64,000 bases of DNA, from the NCBI GenBank assembly GCA_016711485.1, contig JADJSX010000008.1, positions 62,001 through 126,000 of the forward strand. The letters are read 5' to 3'. Below the pieces are notes generated by a model that was not told where the DNA came from, ran no database searches, and saw only the letters and a list, made by a program, of their open reading frames with translations. A program made the translations under genes and the position numbers. Source of the DNA: Leptospiraceae bacterium. GTDB lineage: Bacteria; Spirochaetota; Leptospiria; Leptospirales; Leptospiraceae. Below are positions 25,090-34,580 of this stretch, in pieces. Each line of letters begins with the position of its first letter. The stretch's first letter is position 1.

Positions 25090-28000
25090 ATGACAAAATT
25101 TCGTAAATCGTTCTCCTTCCTCCTTTTACTTCTAGCTCTCTCTTCCTATGGTGATGACGTTCCAGTTCCCGTAACGATGGGTTTAAAACCCATCGTTACG
25201 GGAACCCGCATCGCTTTTCTCGTTGGAATCAATTCCTACAAGGCTACAACGTCACTCAAATATGCGGTAGGCGACAGCGAAGCAATTGAAGACTTGCTTC
25301 TAAGAACAGGCAAGTATGACAAACTAATCAAGCTAAACGATTATGGAAAGATTACTACCACTTTAAATCCAGAGACTTTGTCCTATAGCAGCCAAAGAAT
25401 TAAAATGGCTCCAACGAAAGCAAATATTGAGGCGACTTACCAAGAAGTTCTAGCGGAAAAACCAGATACTCTGCTCTTTTATTATTCCGGTCATGGATTC
25501 ATTGAAGGGGAGGGAGGGGAAAACTTCATCGCTCCGAAAGATGTAGATGTAAAATTTGAAAAGAGAAAAGTTGGTCAAGTTGAAAAGGAAGTTCCAATTC
25601 CTCTAAACGGGATTTCACTGAAAGTAATGGGAGTCCAAGCGGCTAAGGTCAAACGAGTTGTGTTTTTGATTGATGCTTGTCGTAGTCCATTACCTGAAGC
25701 AGAGGGCGAAAGTGGCGAGAAAGGAGAAAAGGCATTATCCGCAAACTCGAAATTAGAAAATGAAAAAGAAGATATCTCCAATGCAAAAGAAATAAAACTA
25801 AAACAAAATATCCTATCTGTCAGAACAGACAAACTACCCAAACGAGTTTTAGAAGCGGAAGGTATAACGATGTTAATCGGTGCCGCTCCTGAGGTGAGTA
25901 GTTTGGAAGATGAAGATTTCAAAAGTGGAATCTTTACTCATTTTCTGAAAAAAGCATTTAACGGGGGAGTCCAAGAAGAAAACCAAGAAGAATATATCAC
26001 CGAAGAAAATCTTTCCCGCTATATCGAAGATCGTTTCAAACAATACTACGAACTTCGTAAGAAAGAAACAGAATCGGCTGCCGAGCCAAAGCTCTACAAC
26101 TTAACCTTCGACCGAGGTAAGAAGGGAGAAATACTGATTAGCCAACACAGACCTATTGAAGGAAAAGAAAGAATTGATAAACCAATCTATACAGACACAA
26201 TTCGCAAGCGTGAGGTAAAAGGCAAACTAGTTTACAATGAGAAAGGAGAGCGAGAAGACTTACGATTTTTCGTCCATGATAAAAAGAGAGATTTGTATTA
26301 TCCAGACAGTCTCGACGGTGTTTATAAAATGGAATACGAATTTGACAAAGACGAAAAAGGCGAACTTGAAAAATTTACAGCTAGTGAATTCAATTTAGAA
26401 AACGAAGAAGTGTTTGAATACGGCACAAAGCTAATACCGGATGTAGGTTGGGAATATAGAGGAATATATGATCCTAGTAGCAAGCCGGTTGCTCATCGTA
26501 AGGACTTGATTAATCAAGTCCCTATGGTAGATCCTGTCCCTACGATGGGACTACAATCTGCGGATAAGGAAAAAATCCGCTACGAGCGTAAAATCTATGA
26601 TTTTAATGGAAATATCATTTCTGAAGAATACTTTGATTCGGATGGAAAACTTTTAGAGTTTGACAGAGTAGCAAAAATCGTTCGTGCTTACGACAAATAC
26701 GGACAAGTTGCATTGGAAGAGTTTTATGGAAAAGATACTTTTGATGAATATGGCGATGTTACCGACAAGGGCAATTTAATCGCAAAAGAGGGATTTGCCC
26801 GATACAAGGCAATTTACAAATCCAAAGGGAATCTACTTTATGAAACATGGGAAGACGTAGAAGGGAAAATTGCAAATACTAATTTCGGATATGCCAAAGT
26901 AAAGTATATCTATGACAAAAACGATAGGTTGATTCGAAAAAAATATTACGATAAAGAAAATAAATTTATAAACGACAAATGGGGGGTATCCGTATATAGT
27001 TATTTCTACGACTCTAATTGTATAGGAATGTACGAATCCAAAATTGCAGAGATTACAAAGAAAGAAAATAAGACAGCAATTGAAGATTGGAAATTAGGAA
27101 AATACAAACTCTGTCTCGCTGAAGAAATCCACACTGATAAAGAAGGCAAACCCGCCGGCGATGAAAAAATGATTTATAAAAAAATCAGAGCCTTTAACGA
27201 AAAGGGTTTATTAATTTCAGAAGAAAATTTTCGTCCTGATTACAATCGACGACACTTAGAAAACGGAGTGGCTAAGGTGGTGTATACGCACGATGCAGAG
27301 GGAAATATAATTTCGAGAAAAAACTATGGCGAATTTGAAATTGGAATGAAGAATGAAGAATTAAGAGTTAAGAATGAGGAATCGGAAATAACGGAAGAAA
27401 AATCTGTAGAGAAAAAAGAACCTGTTCCTGTTTCGGATGGAAATGGTGTTCACGAATATCGCTATAGCTATGTGAATTATTATGGGGATGGATCACCTTT
27501 TTTAAACGAGTGCATATATCACAGAAAAGATAAAGGAATTTTACCGGAACCTTATGGCTGTGCTTTGAAGATAGAGCATTTTGGAATCAATGGTAAACCA
27601 ATTGAGAATAAAAGAAATGTTTATAGGACAAATATCTATTACACAGGAGCCTACCAAGCTGAAGTGGATAGGCATTATTATTCTCTGGATAATAGAAACT
27701 TATGGGTAGAAAAAAAAGCATATCCTTACAATCCATTCGGCAACGATACTTTAAACGCAAGTTACGTAACAAAAGAAGGTAAAGAAGTTCTTGTTTGGAA
27801 ATACGAATCTAAATACGATGAGAAAAATAACAACACTCTATATGCATACTACGAAACAAAAGAAGGTAAAGAAGTTCTTTTTAGTAAAGAAGAATATAAA
27901 TACGACGAGAAAAATAACAAGTCTCTATATGCAAGATACGAAACAAAAGAGGGAAAGGAAGTTCTTGTTAGGAAAGAAGAATATAAATACGACGAGAAAA

Positions 28001-29430
28001 ATAACAAGACTCTAGAGGCAAGATACGAAACAAAAGAGGGAAAGGAAGTTTTTGTTTGGAAATACGAATATAAATTCGACGAGAAAAATAACAACACTCT
28101 AGAGGCAAGATACGAAACAAAAGAGGGAAATGAAGTTCTTGTTTGGAAAAAAGAATATAAATACGACGAGAAAAATAACAAGACTTTAGAAGCATTGTAC
28201 AAAACAGAAGAAGGAAAGGAAGTTCTTGTTTGGAAAAAAGAATATAAATACGACGAGAAAAATAACAAGACTTTAGAAGCATTGTACAAAACAGAAGAAG
28301 GAAAGGAAGTTCTTGTTTGGAAAAAAGAATATAAATACGACGAGAAAAATAACAAGACTCTAGAGGCAAGATACGAAACAATCGAAGGAAAAGAAGTTCT
28401 TGTTTGGAAAATCGAATATAAATACGACGAGAAAAATAATGGTTCGACCCGTTCGGCAAGCATCCACCCACTACCGCCCAACAGCCAAGCTAGGGAGTCC
28501 AGCTCACCAACCGAGATTCGCCGTTATAAAACAATAGAAGAAAAGGAAGTTCTTTTTAGTAAATTCGAATATAAATACGACGAGAAAAATAACAAGACTT
28601 TAGAAGCAGACTACGAAACAGAAGAAGGAAAGGAAGTTCTTGTTTGGAAAAAAGAATATAAATACGACGAGAAAAATAACAAGACTCTAGAGGCAAGATA
28701 CGAAACAATCGAAGGAAAAGAAGTTCTTGTTTGGAAAATCGAATATAAATACGACGAGAAAAATAACAAAACTCTAGGGGCATCCTATGAAACAATTGAA
28801 GGAAAGGAAGTTCTTGTAGAGAAAAAAGAATATAAATACGACGAGAAAAATAACAATACTTTAGAAGCATACTACAAAACAAAAGAAGGTAAAGAAGTTC
28901 TTTTTAGAAAAGAAGAATATAAATACGACGAAAGAAATAACAAAACTTTATATGCATACTACGAAACAAAAGAAGGTAAAGAAGTTCTTGATAGTAAAGT
29001 AGAATGGAAATACGACGAGAAAAATAACAAGACTCTATATGCGAAATCTAAAGGAGAAGACGAAGTTTTAGAAGAAAAAACCACTGTAGACTATCGTCTT
29101 GAGTCTTATGCAGCAGTGGTTACCCGGTATGAGCCACAAATTAAAGCGATCGAAGCAAGCCTCAGAAAAATAAATGAGATGCAAGATGCAAAAGACGAAT
29201 CCGAAAAAAAATCCCTCAATAAAAAACTAGAAGACCTAAAAAAAGAATTCGAAGCCAAAAAGAAAAAATACACTCTCTCCGTAGAAAAGTTTGGGGCAAA
29301 CGAAAAGCTTGAGTCTTCTTCTTACAAGCTACTCTTCTTTAACCCCCGCGGTCCTGCTGAGAAGCGGTTAATGCGCGTTGACCTCGATAGGTTTTATCGT
29401 CCTGTGAAGGTTGGCTTTGAGGTGGAGTGA
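25090..29430 (+). CDS. Exported caspase-like protein with 29-residue repeat array, paralogue 1
   Basis: This 1446-residue protein starts with a signal peptide (KSFSFLLLLLALSSYG). A peptidase C14 caspase-like domain follows (about 39-330), with the catalytic His 135 in YYSGHG and Cys 197 in LIDACRS. A middle region (about 350-880) has degenerate YD-like beta-hairpin units (IYDFNGNIISEEYFDS; YIYDKNDRLIRKKYYD). Fourteen 29-residue repeats (EGKEVLVWK..YKYDEKNN core) occupy 27763-29046. A Lys/Glu-rich coiled coil and a conserved tail (KLLFFNPRGPAEKRLMRV) end the protein. Repeat 8 holds a foreign 28-residue insert. The signal peptide implies action outside the cytoplasm, unlike most known metacaspases. 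C14 proteases cleave proteins after basic or acidic residues; substrate and activator are unknown. The repeats may sense a ligand (inference). Confidence 0.8.
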   Translation: MTKFRKSFSFLLLLLALSSYGDDVPVPVTMGLKPIVTGTRIAFLVGINSYKATTSLKYAVGDSEAIEDLLLRTGKYDKLIKLNDYGKITTTLNPETLSYSSQRIKMAPTKANIEATYQEVLAEKPDTLLFYYSGHGFIEGEGGENFIAPKDVDVKFEKRKVGQVEKEVPIPLNGISLKVMGVQAAKVKRVVFLIDACRSPLPEAEGESGEKGEKALSANSKLENEKEDISNAKEIKLKQNILSVRTDKLPKRVLEAEGITMLIGAAPEVSSLEDEDFKSGIFTHFLKKAFNGGVQEENQEEYITEENLSRYIEDRFKQYYELRKKETESAAEPKLYNLTFDRGKKGEILISQHRPIEGKERIDKPIYTDTIRKREVKGKLVYNEKGEREDLRFFVHDKKRDLYYPDSLDGVYKMEYEFDKDEKGELEKFTASEFNLENEEVFEYGTKLIPDVGWEYRGIYDPSSKPVAHRKDLINQVPMVDPVPTMGLQSADKEKIRYERKIYDFNGNIISEEYFDSDGKLLEFDRVAKIVRAYDKYGQVALEEFYGKDTFDEYGDVTDKGNLIAKEGFARYKAIYKSKGNLLYETWEDVEGKIANTNFGYAKVKYIYDKNDRLIRKKYYDKENKFINDKWGVSVYSYFYDSNCIGMYESKIAEITKKENKTAIEDWKLGKYKLCLAEEIHTDKEGKPAGDEKMIYKKIRAFNEKGLLISEENFRPDYNRRHLENGVAKVVYTHDAEGNIISRKNYGEFEIGMKNEELRVKNEESEITEEKSVEKKEPVPVSDGNGVHEYRYSYVNYYGDGSPFLNECIYHRKDKGILPEPYGCALKIEHFGINGKPIENKRNVYRTNIYYTGAYQAEVDRHYYSLDNRNLWVEKKAYPYNPFGNDTLNASYVTKEGKEVLVWKYESKYDEKNNNTLYAYYETKEGKEVLFSKEEYKYDEKNNKSLYARYETKEGKEVLVRKEEYKYDEKNNKTLEARYETKEGKEVFVWKYEYKFDEKNNNTLEARYETKEGNEVLVWKKEYKYDEKNNKTLEALYKTEEGKEVLVWKKEYKYDEKNNKTLEALYKTEEGKEVLVWKKEYKYDEKNNKTLEARYETIEGKEVLVWKIEYKYDEKNNGSTRSASIHPLPPNSQARESSSPTEIRRYKTIEEKEVLFSKFEYKYDEKNNKTLEADYETEEGKEVLVWKKEYKYDEKNNKTLEARYETIEGKEVLVWKIEYKYDEKNNKTLGASYETIEGKEVLVEKKEYKYDEKNNNTLEAYYKTKEGKEVLFRKEEYKYDERNNKTLYAYYETKEGKEVLDSKVEWKYDEKNNKTLYAKSKGEDEVLEEKTTVDYRLESYAAVVTRYEPQIKAIEASLRKINEMQDAKDESEKKSLNKKLEDLKKEFEAKKKKYTLSVEKFGANEKLESSSYKLLFFNPRGPAEKRLMRVDLDRFYRPVKVGFEVE
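25165..25205. repeat. Perfect 41-bp palindrome inside caspase-repeat gene 1
   Basis: GTTCCCGTAACGATGGGTTT and its exact reverse complement are separated by one base. It encodes residues just after the signal peptide (VPVTMGLKPIVTGT). Equivalent palindromes lie in gene 2 (30350-30396, 23-bp arms), gene 3 (34653-34699), gene 4 (39224-39270, one mismatch) and gene 5 (about 45310-45353, perfect again with both arms changed together). The core CGATGGGTTTAAACCCATCG also stands alone at 29432-29451. Confidence 0.85.
26502..26521. repeat. Second in-gene palindrome in the linker of gene 1
   Basis: GGACTTGATTAATCAAGTCC is a perfect 20-bp palindrome encoding the linker residues KDLINQVP. It is repeated at 31753-31772, 36071-36090, 40616-40635 and 46707-46726. 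In genes 2-5 the arms extend outward (CCGTAA...CTACGG with one mismatch). Next to it are 15-bp units (CGTAAGGACATCAAC type) whose number differs between genes. Confidence 0.8.
27763..29046 (+). repeat. 87-bp coding repeat array of gene 1 (14 units)
   Basis: The array has 14 units of 29 codons. One unit carries a net 66-bp extra sequence. DNA between units is nearly identical (AAATACGACGAGAAAAATAA is shared by almost all), while codons 2, 11-12, 14 and 29 of each unit vary. Corresponding arrays: gene 2, 32963-34102 (13 units); gene 3, 37284-38675 (16); gene 4, 41835-43073 (14, diverged); gene 5, 47905-49041 (13, strongly diverged). Confidence 0.9.
28441..28524 (+). other. In-frame GC-rich insertion within repeat unit 8 of gene 1
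   Basis: These 84 bp encode 28 residues rich in Ser, Pro and Arg (start GSTRSASIHPLPP) and replace the six codons normally ending a unit (KTLEAR type). Base composition is far more GC-rich than the flanking repeats. The words TCCACCC and CTACCGCC also occur in the intergenic repeats near 29505-29535 (reverse complement) and 49449-49515, so it may be a copy of a dispersed repeat that landed in frame. Confidence 0.6.
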
Positions 29431-29431
29431 G

Positions 29432-29588
29432 CGATGGGTTTAAACCCATCGTTAGTAGAACAGAGCGAGTTTGATGTACTTGAGATCCCCGATAGCATCT
29501 TTTCGCGTCGCTTGGCGGTAGCGGGTGGAATTTCGGGAAAGACAAAGAAATAGCCACTGAGATGGAAATGAATTTTAATAATACGGCT
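29432..29588. repeat. Palindrome and repeat-like sequence after gene 1
   Basis: Directly after the stop codon lies CGATGGGTTTAAACCCATCG (29432-29451), the core of the in-gene palindrome. Further on (about 29485-29540) CCCGATA, CGCTTGGCGGTAGCGGGTGG and TTTCGGG resemble the inverted-repeat element at 49436-49533. No gene is seen. Confidence 0.5.
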
Positions 29589-29879
29589 CTAAGCGGTAAG
29601 CAATCGAATAGTATACGATTCAATTAGGGAAGTAATTTCTTTTAGCGAATCAGGAATTTCTTTTTTCTCAGATTTTTTCCACCAATTAACAACCGTATAC
29701 CCGACGGGGGTTTCTGAGTCAGACGCAGTGATTACTAAAATCCCATCATTTCTTTGTTCCGAGAATGTATCTTTTTTCAAAAAATCTTTTTTTCGAATAT
29801 AAAGTACATCATTTAATAAATCATAATGAAACCAGATTAAATTATTGATTATTCCTTCGATTGTGTCTGTGATGACCAT
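29589..29879 (-). CDS. DUF2283-like small protein
   Basis: The 96-residue product contains HYDLLNDVLYIRK, the Y-D-...-D-x-LYI pattern of DUF2283 proteins, followed by a G-I-L-V-I strand and a V-G-Y-T-V-V strand. DUF2283 genes are often found beside small toxin-like genes and may be antitoxins, though this is not firmly established. The start overlaps the end of the upstream partner by 31 bp on the same strand, indicating a two-gene operon. Confidence 0.55.
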   Translation of the reverse strand: MVITDTIEGIINNLIWFHYDLLNDVLYIRKKDFLKKDTFSEQRNDGILVITASDSETPVGYTVVNWWKKSEKKEIPDSLKEITSLIESYTIRLLTA

Positions 29880-30178
29880 TCTACGTCACCTCCTGTGATT
29901 TTTTTGGCTTTGTGTGCTGTCTTTACTAATTTTAGAACTATATCGACTATGACTTGAATGATACTTCTTCCTGTCTCATTATCCCCATAATAGATTCTAC
30001 AATCTTTATCGTTCAAACTATATCTAATTTCAATTGGACTTTCAATGGCATTTTCAACTTTATCTCTTCGATCTTCCAACTCTGGGTGACCTTTGAGAAT
30101 ATGACCGTACCATGTCCGATCATGAAGGGTAATTTCTCTCCCCATAGGATCGGTTAATTCTGAATCAGCCATTTTCAA
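29849..30178 (-). CDS. PBECR-like putative nuclease (toxin-like)
   Basis: The 109-residue protein has DPMGREITLHDRTWYGHILKGHPEL near its start, read as D..GR.I.L.D.TW.HI..GHPE, a pattern I associate with the PBECR (phage-barnase-EndoU-ColicinE5/D-RelE-like) nuclease group. The His and Glu residues could be catalytic. The later CRIYYG strand fits this fold. It is the first gene of a two-gene operon with the DUF2283-like gene and lies between caspase-repeat genes 1 and 2 in the opposite direction. Toxin activity is inference. The start may be ATG 30172 instead of 30178. Confidence 0.5.
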   Translation of the reverse strand: MKMADSELTDPMGREITLHDRTWYGHILKGHPELEDRRDKVENAIESPIEIRYSLNDKDCRIYYGDNETGRSIIQVIVDIVLKLVKTAHKAKKITGGDVEWSSQTQSKE

Positions 30179-30243
30179 ATAATCGAGCTAGCAAAGTTTT
30201 TAGCAAGTAAATATTTTATCTATATTATCCAAACTATAACGAT

Positions 30244-30277
30244 TTGACAGAATCGAATCTAACTTTATTCTTTTCCT
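30244..30277 (+). promoter_or_regulatory. Putative promoter of caspase-repeat gene 2
   Basis: TTGACA (30244-30249) and TATTCT (30267-30272) are 17 bp apart, a good sigma70-type pair. ATG follows five bases after the -10 box, so the transcript should be leaderless or nearly so. No ribosome-binding site precedes ATG. Confidence 0.6.
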
Positions 30278-33200
30278 ATGACAAAATTTCGTAAATCGTT
30301 TTCTTTTTTACTTTTACTCTTGGCTCTATCGTCTTATGGTGATGACGTTCCAGTTCCCGTAACGATGGGTTTAAAACCCATCGTTACGGGAACTGGGGCT
30401 CGTATCGCGTTTCTTGTTGGGATTAATTCTTACAAGGCGACAACTTCGCTGAAATATGCGGTAGGCGATAGTGAAGCTATAGAGGATTTGCTTCTAAGAA
30501 CAGGCAAGTATGACAAACTCATCAAGTTAAACGATTACGGAAAGATTACCACGATTTTAAATCCAGAGACTTTGTCCTATAGCAGCCAAAGAATCAAAAT
30601 GGCTCCGACCAAATTAAATATTGAATCCACTTACCAAGAAATTCTAGCAGCAAATCCAGAAACGCTTCTCTTTTATTATTCCGGGCATGGATTTATTGAA
30701 GGAGAGGGGGGAGAAAACTTTATCGCTCCAAAAGATGTAGATGTAAAGTTCGAGAAGCGCAAAGTAGGCAAAGAAGAAAAACAAGTCCCCGTTCCTTTAA
30801 ATGGAATTTCACTAAAAGTCATGGGAATTCAAGCGGCTAAGGTCAAACGTGTGGTATTTTTGATCGATGCTTGTCGTAGTCCACTACCAGAAGCAGAGGG
30901 CGAAAGTGGTGAGAAAGGAGAAAAGGCATTATCCGCAAACTCGAAATTAGAAAATGAAAAAGAAGATATCTCCAATACAAAAGAAATAAAACTAAAACAA
31001 AATATACTATCTGTCAGAACAGACAAACTCCCCAAACGTGTTCTAGAAGCTGAGGGCATAACGATGTTAATCGGTGCGGCTCCTGAGGTAAGTAGTTTAG
31101 AAGATGAAGATTTTAAAAGTGGAATCTTTACTCATTTTCTAAAAAAAGCATTTAACGGGGGAGTCCAAGAAGAAAACCAGGAAGAATACATCACGGAAGA
31201 AAATCTCTCTCGTTATATCGAAGATCGTTTCAAACACTACTATGAACTTCGAAAGAAAGAAACAGAATTAGCCGCAGAGCCAAAGCTCTACAACTTAACT
31301 TTCGACCGAGGCAAGAAGGGGGAACTCCTCCTTACCCACCACCGACCGATTGAAGGAAAAGAAAGAATTGATAAACCAATCTACACCGACAAAATTCGTA
31401 AACGTGAGGTCAAGGGCAAACTAGTCTACAATGAAAAAGGCGAACGAGAAGACTTGCGTTTTTTTGTGCACGATAAAAAGAGAGATTTGTATTATCCCGA
31501 TAGTCTTGATGGTGTTTATAAAATGGAATATGGTTTTAAAAAAGACAAAGTGGGTGAACTAGAAAATTTTACAGCTAATGAATTCAATTTAGAAAACGAA
31601 GAAGTGTTTGAATACGGAACAAAACTAATACCGGATGTAGGTTGGGAATACAGGGGATTATACAATGCTAGTAATACCGCTACCGACCGTATGGACAATG
31701 ATGATAAGGACGGCTATCGCCGTGACGACCATCGTGAGGACATCAACCGTAAGGACTTGATTAATCAAGTCCCTACGGTAGATCCTGTCCCTACTATGGC
31801 GTCACAATCTACGATGCTTACATCTGCGGATAAGGAAAAAATCCGCTTTGAAAAAAAAATCTATGACTTCAATGGAAACGTAATTTCAGAAGAATACTTT
31901 GATAGCAAAGGTCAGCCTCTTGAATTTGCTGGAGTCGCAAAGACCGTTCGTGCGTATGACAAGGATGGTCAAGTCATTCTAGAAGAATTTTATAGCAAAG
32001 AAACTTTAGATGAATACGGAGATGTAGCAGAACCAGGAAAGCTAGTCGCAAAAGACGGATTTGCCCGTTACAAAGCCCAATACAAATCAAAGGGAAATTT
32101 GCTTTTAGAAACATGGGAAGATGTTGAAGGAAACATTGCAAACAATCAGTTTGGATTTTCGAAAATAGAATATGTATATGATAACAAAGATAGACTAACT
32201 CAAAAGAATTATTATGATAAAGAAACAAAGAAGGCAAACGACAAATGGGGAGTATCCGTATACAGTTACTCCTATGATTCGAATTGTATTGGAATGTATG
32301 AATCCAAAATTGCAGAGATTACTAAGAAGGAAAATAAGACTGCATTGGAAGGCTGGAAACTAGGGAAATACAAACTTTGTTTGTCAGGAGAAATTCACAC
32401 TAATAAAGAGGGGAATTCCGCAGAGGATGAAAATCAAATTTATAGAAAAATAAGAAGTTTTAATAAAGAAGGAATTTTAATATCGGAAGAAAACTTAAGA
32501 GTAGATGGTAGACGACGTCTCGAGAATGGAGTGGCTAGAATTGAATATTCTCATGATAGCGAAGGGAATATTATTTCGCGTCGAAATTTTGGAGAGTTTG
32601 AAGTAAATAAAAAACCAGTGCCTATATCTGATGGAAACGGAGTCCATGAATATCGTTACATTTACCAAGAATATTTTACTTATGATGGAAAACCAATCTT
32701 AAACGAATGTATGTATCACCGAAAAGACAAAGGAATTTTGCCAGAACCTTACGACTGTGCTTTGAAGATAGAACATTTGGGAATCAATGGAAGACCAATT
32801 GAAGGCAAACAAGGAGTCTATCGCACCAATCTCAATTACACAGGAGCATACCAAGTAGAAGCGGATAGGCATTATTATTCTCTGGATAACAAATATTTAT
32901 GGGCAGAAAAAAGAATAATTAATACAAATAATCCCTTTGGAAACCAGACTCTATATGCATACTACAGAACAGAAGAAGGTAAAGAATTTCTTGTTAGTAA
33001 AACCGAATCTAAATACGACGAGAAAAATAACAAGACTCTATCTGCAACCTACGAAACAAAAGAAGGAAAGGAAGTTCTTGTTTGGAAAAACGAATCTAAA
33101 TACGACGAGAAAAATAACAAGACTCTAGAGGCATACTACAAAACAAAAGAAGGAAAGGAAGTTCTTGTTAGGAAAGACGAATATAAATACGACGAGAAAA

Positions 33201-34480
33201 ATAACAAGACTCTATATGCAAGATACAGAACAATAGAAGGAAAGGAAGTTCTTGATGAGAAATACGAATATAAATACGACGAGAAAAATAACAAGACTCT
33301 ATATGCAGAATACAAAACAAAAGAAGGTAAAGAATTTCTTGATAGTAAAGAAGAATATAAATTTGATGAGAGAAATAACATGATTCTAGAGGCAAAATAC
33401 AGAACAAAAGAAGGAAAGGAAGTTCTTTATAGGAAACTCGAATCTAAATACGACGAAAGAAATAACAAGACTCTATATGCAATATACTACATAACCATAG
33501 AAGGAAAGGAAGTTCTTTATTGGAAAATCGAATCTAAATACGACGAGAAAAATAACAAGACTCTATATGCAAAATACGAAACAGAAGAAGGTAAGGAAGT
33601 TCTTGTTTGGAAAAACGAATCTAAATACGACGAGAAAAATAACAAGACTCTAGAGGCAAAATACGAAACAAAAGAAGGAAAGGAAGTTCTTGTTTGGAAA
33701 GAAGAATATAAATATAAATACGACGAGAATAATAACAAGACTCTAGAGGCAACCTACGAAACAAAAGAAGGTAAAGAATTTCTTGTTAGTAAAACCGAAT
33801 ATAAATACGACGAGAATAATAAAATTACTCTATCTGCATACTACAAAACAAAAGAAGGAAAGGAAGTTCTTGTAGAGAAAACCGAATATAAATACGACGA
33901 GAAAAATAACAATACTCTAGATGCAACCTACAAAACAAAAGAAGGAAAGGAAGTTCTGGATTTTAAATACGAATCTAAATACGACGAGAAAAATAACCAG
34001 ACTCTATCTGCATTCTACGAAACAAAAGAAGGAAAGGAAGTTCTTGTTAGTAAAACCGAATCTAAATACGACGAGAAAAATAACAAGACATTTTTTGCGG
34101 AATACACTGGAGAAGAGGATACTATTAAACAAAAAACCACTGTAGACTATCGTATGGAGTCTTATGCGGCGGCGGTTACTCAGTATGAGCCACAAATCAA
34201 AGAAATCGAAGCACGACTCGAAAAAATAAAAGACAGCAAAGAAGCTGAATCCGAAAAAAAATCCCTCAACCAAAAACTCGAAGACTTACAAAAAGAATTT
34301 GAAGCCAAAAAGAAAAAATACACTCTCACCGAAGAAAAGTTCAGTGCAAACGAAAAGCTAGAGTCTGCTTCCTACAAGCTACTCTTCTTTAACCCCCGCG
34401 GTCCTTCCGAGAAGCGGTTAATGCGTGTTGACCTCGATCAGTTCTATCGTCCTGTGAAGGTGGGGTTTGAGGAGGAGTAA
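30278..34480 (+). CDS. Exported caspase-like protein with 29-residue repeat array, paralogue 2
   Basis: This 1400-residue protein has the architecture of paralogue 1: signal peptide, caspase-like domain with SGHG His and DACRS Cys, YD-like middle region, 13 repeats (32963-34102), coiled coil and RGPSEKRLMRV tail. The linker after the caspase-associated region (TDRMDNDDKDGYRRD, then DHREDINRKDLINQVP) is longer than in paralogue 1. Repeat 7 has one extra residue and repeat 9 two (YKYKYDEN), small slips consistent with replication errors in the array. The N-terminal 400 codons are nearly identical in DNA to those of paralogues 3 and 4, indicating recent duplication or gene conversion. Confidence 0.8.
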   Translation: MTKFRKSFSFLLLLLALSSYGDDVPVPVTMGLKPIVTGTGARIAFLVGINSYKATTSLKYAVGDSEAIEDLLLRTGKYDKLIKLNDYGKITTILNPETLSYSSQRIKMAPTKLNIESTYQEILAANPETLLFYYSGHGFIEGEGGENFIAPKDVDVKFEKRKVGKEEKQVPVPLNGISLKVMGIQAAKVKRVVFLIDACRSPLPEAEGESGEKGEKALSANSKLENEKEDISNTKEIKLKQNILSVRTDKLPKRVLEAEGITMLIGAAPEVSSLEDEDFKSGIFTHFLKKAFNGGVQEENQEEYITEENLSRYIEDRFKHYYELRKKETELAAEPKLYNLTFDRGKKGELLLTHHRPIEGKERIDKPIYTDKIRKREVKGKLVYNEKGEREDLRFFVHDKKRDLYYPDSLDGVYKMEYGFKKDKVGELENFTANEFNLENEEVFEYGTKLIPDVGWEYRGLYNASNTATDRMDNDDKDGYRRDDHREDINRKDLINQVPTVDPVPTMASQSTMLTSADKEKIRFEKKIYDFNGNVISEEYFDSKGQPLEFAGVAKTVRAYDKDGQVILEEFYSKETLDEYGDVAEPGKLVAKDGFARYKAQYKSKGNLLLETWEDVEGNIANNQFGFSKIEYVYDNKDRLTQKNYYDKETKKANDKWGVSVYSYSYDSNCIGMYESKIAEITKKENKTALEGWKLGKYKLCLSGEIHTNKEGNSAEDENQIYRKIRSFNKEGILISEENLRVDGRRRLENGVARIEYSHDSEGNIISRRNFGEFEVNKKPVPISDGNGVHEYRYIYQEYFTYDGKPILNECMYHRKDKGILPEPYDCALKIEHLGINGRPIEGKQGVYRTNLNYTGAYQVEADRHYYSLDNKYLWAEKRIINTNNPFGNQTLYAYYRTEEGKEFLVSKTESKYDEKNNKTLSATYETKEGKEVLVWKNESKYDEKNNKTLEAYYKTKEGKEVLVRKDEYKYDEKNNKTLYARYRTIEGKEVLDEKYEYKYDEKNNKTLYAEYKTKEGKEFLDSKEEYKFDERNNMILEAKYRTKEGKEVLYRKLESKYDERNNKTLYAIYYITIEGKEVLYWKIESKYDEKNNKTLYAKYETEEGKEVLVWKNESKYDEKNNKTLEAKYETKEGKEVLVWKEEYKYKYDENNNKTLEATYETKEGKEFLVSKTEYKYDENNKITLSAYYKTKEGKEVLVEKTEYKYDEKNNNTLDATYKTKEGKEVLDFKYESKYDEKNNQTLSAFYETKEGKEVLVSKTESKYDEKNNKTFFAEYTGEEDTIKQKTTVDYRMESYAAAVTQYEPQIKEIEARLEKIKDSKEAESEKKSLNQKLEDLQKEFEAKKKKYTLTEEKFSANEKLESASYKLLFFNPRGPSEKRLMRVDLDQFYRPVKVGFEEE

Positions 34481-34481
34481 A

Positions 34482-34531
34482 GCTCCAAAGGAGCGCAATA
34501 CCTGCCTGCATAGTCTGCAAGGACTATGCAG
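34482..34531. repeat. Double-hairpin intergenic repeat, copy B
   Basis: GCTCC-aaa-GGAGC is followed by CTGCATAGTC-tgcaag-GACTATGCAG. It starts two bases after the stop of gene 2 and ends 15 bp before the TTGACA of gene 3. The whole 100-bp junction is nearly identical to that between genes 3 and 4, so the duplicated unit includes junction plus gene. Confidence 0.65.
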
Positions 34532-34580
34532 TGTAGTTAGTTAAGATTGACAAAATCTAAATACCAAATAACCTCTACGA

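Noticed and set aside
26560..27760. Rhs/YD-repeat polymorphic toxin
   Set aside because: The middle region has YD-like units, but there is no Rhs core motif or C-terminal toxin domain; the tail is conserved between paralogues.
27849..28481. Long antisense open frames across the 87-bp repeats (here and near 33136-33738, 37247-37789, 37979-38659, 41747-42105)
   Set aside because: They arise because an 87-bp unit has a length divisible by three and lacks antisense stops. The peptides (FFSSYLYS repeats) have no start signals or domains and disappear in the diverged array of gene 5.
27763..29046. CRISPR-like array
   Set aside because: The repeats are contiguous coding units with no spacers; variation is confined to a few codons and the frame is kept.
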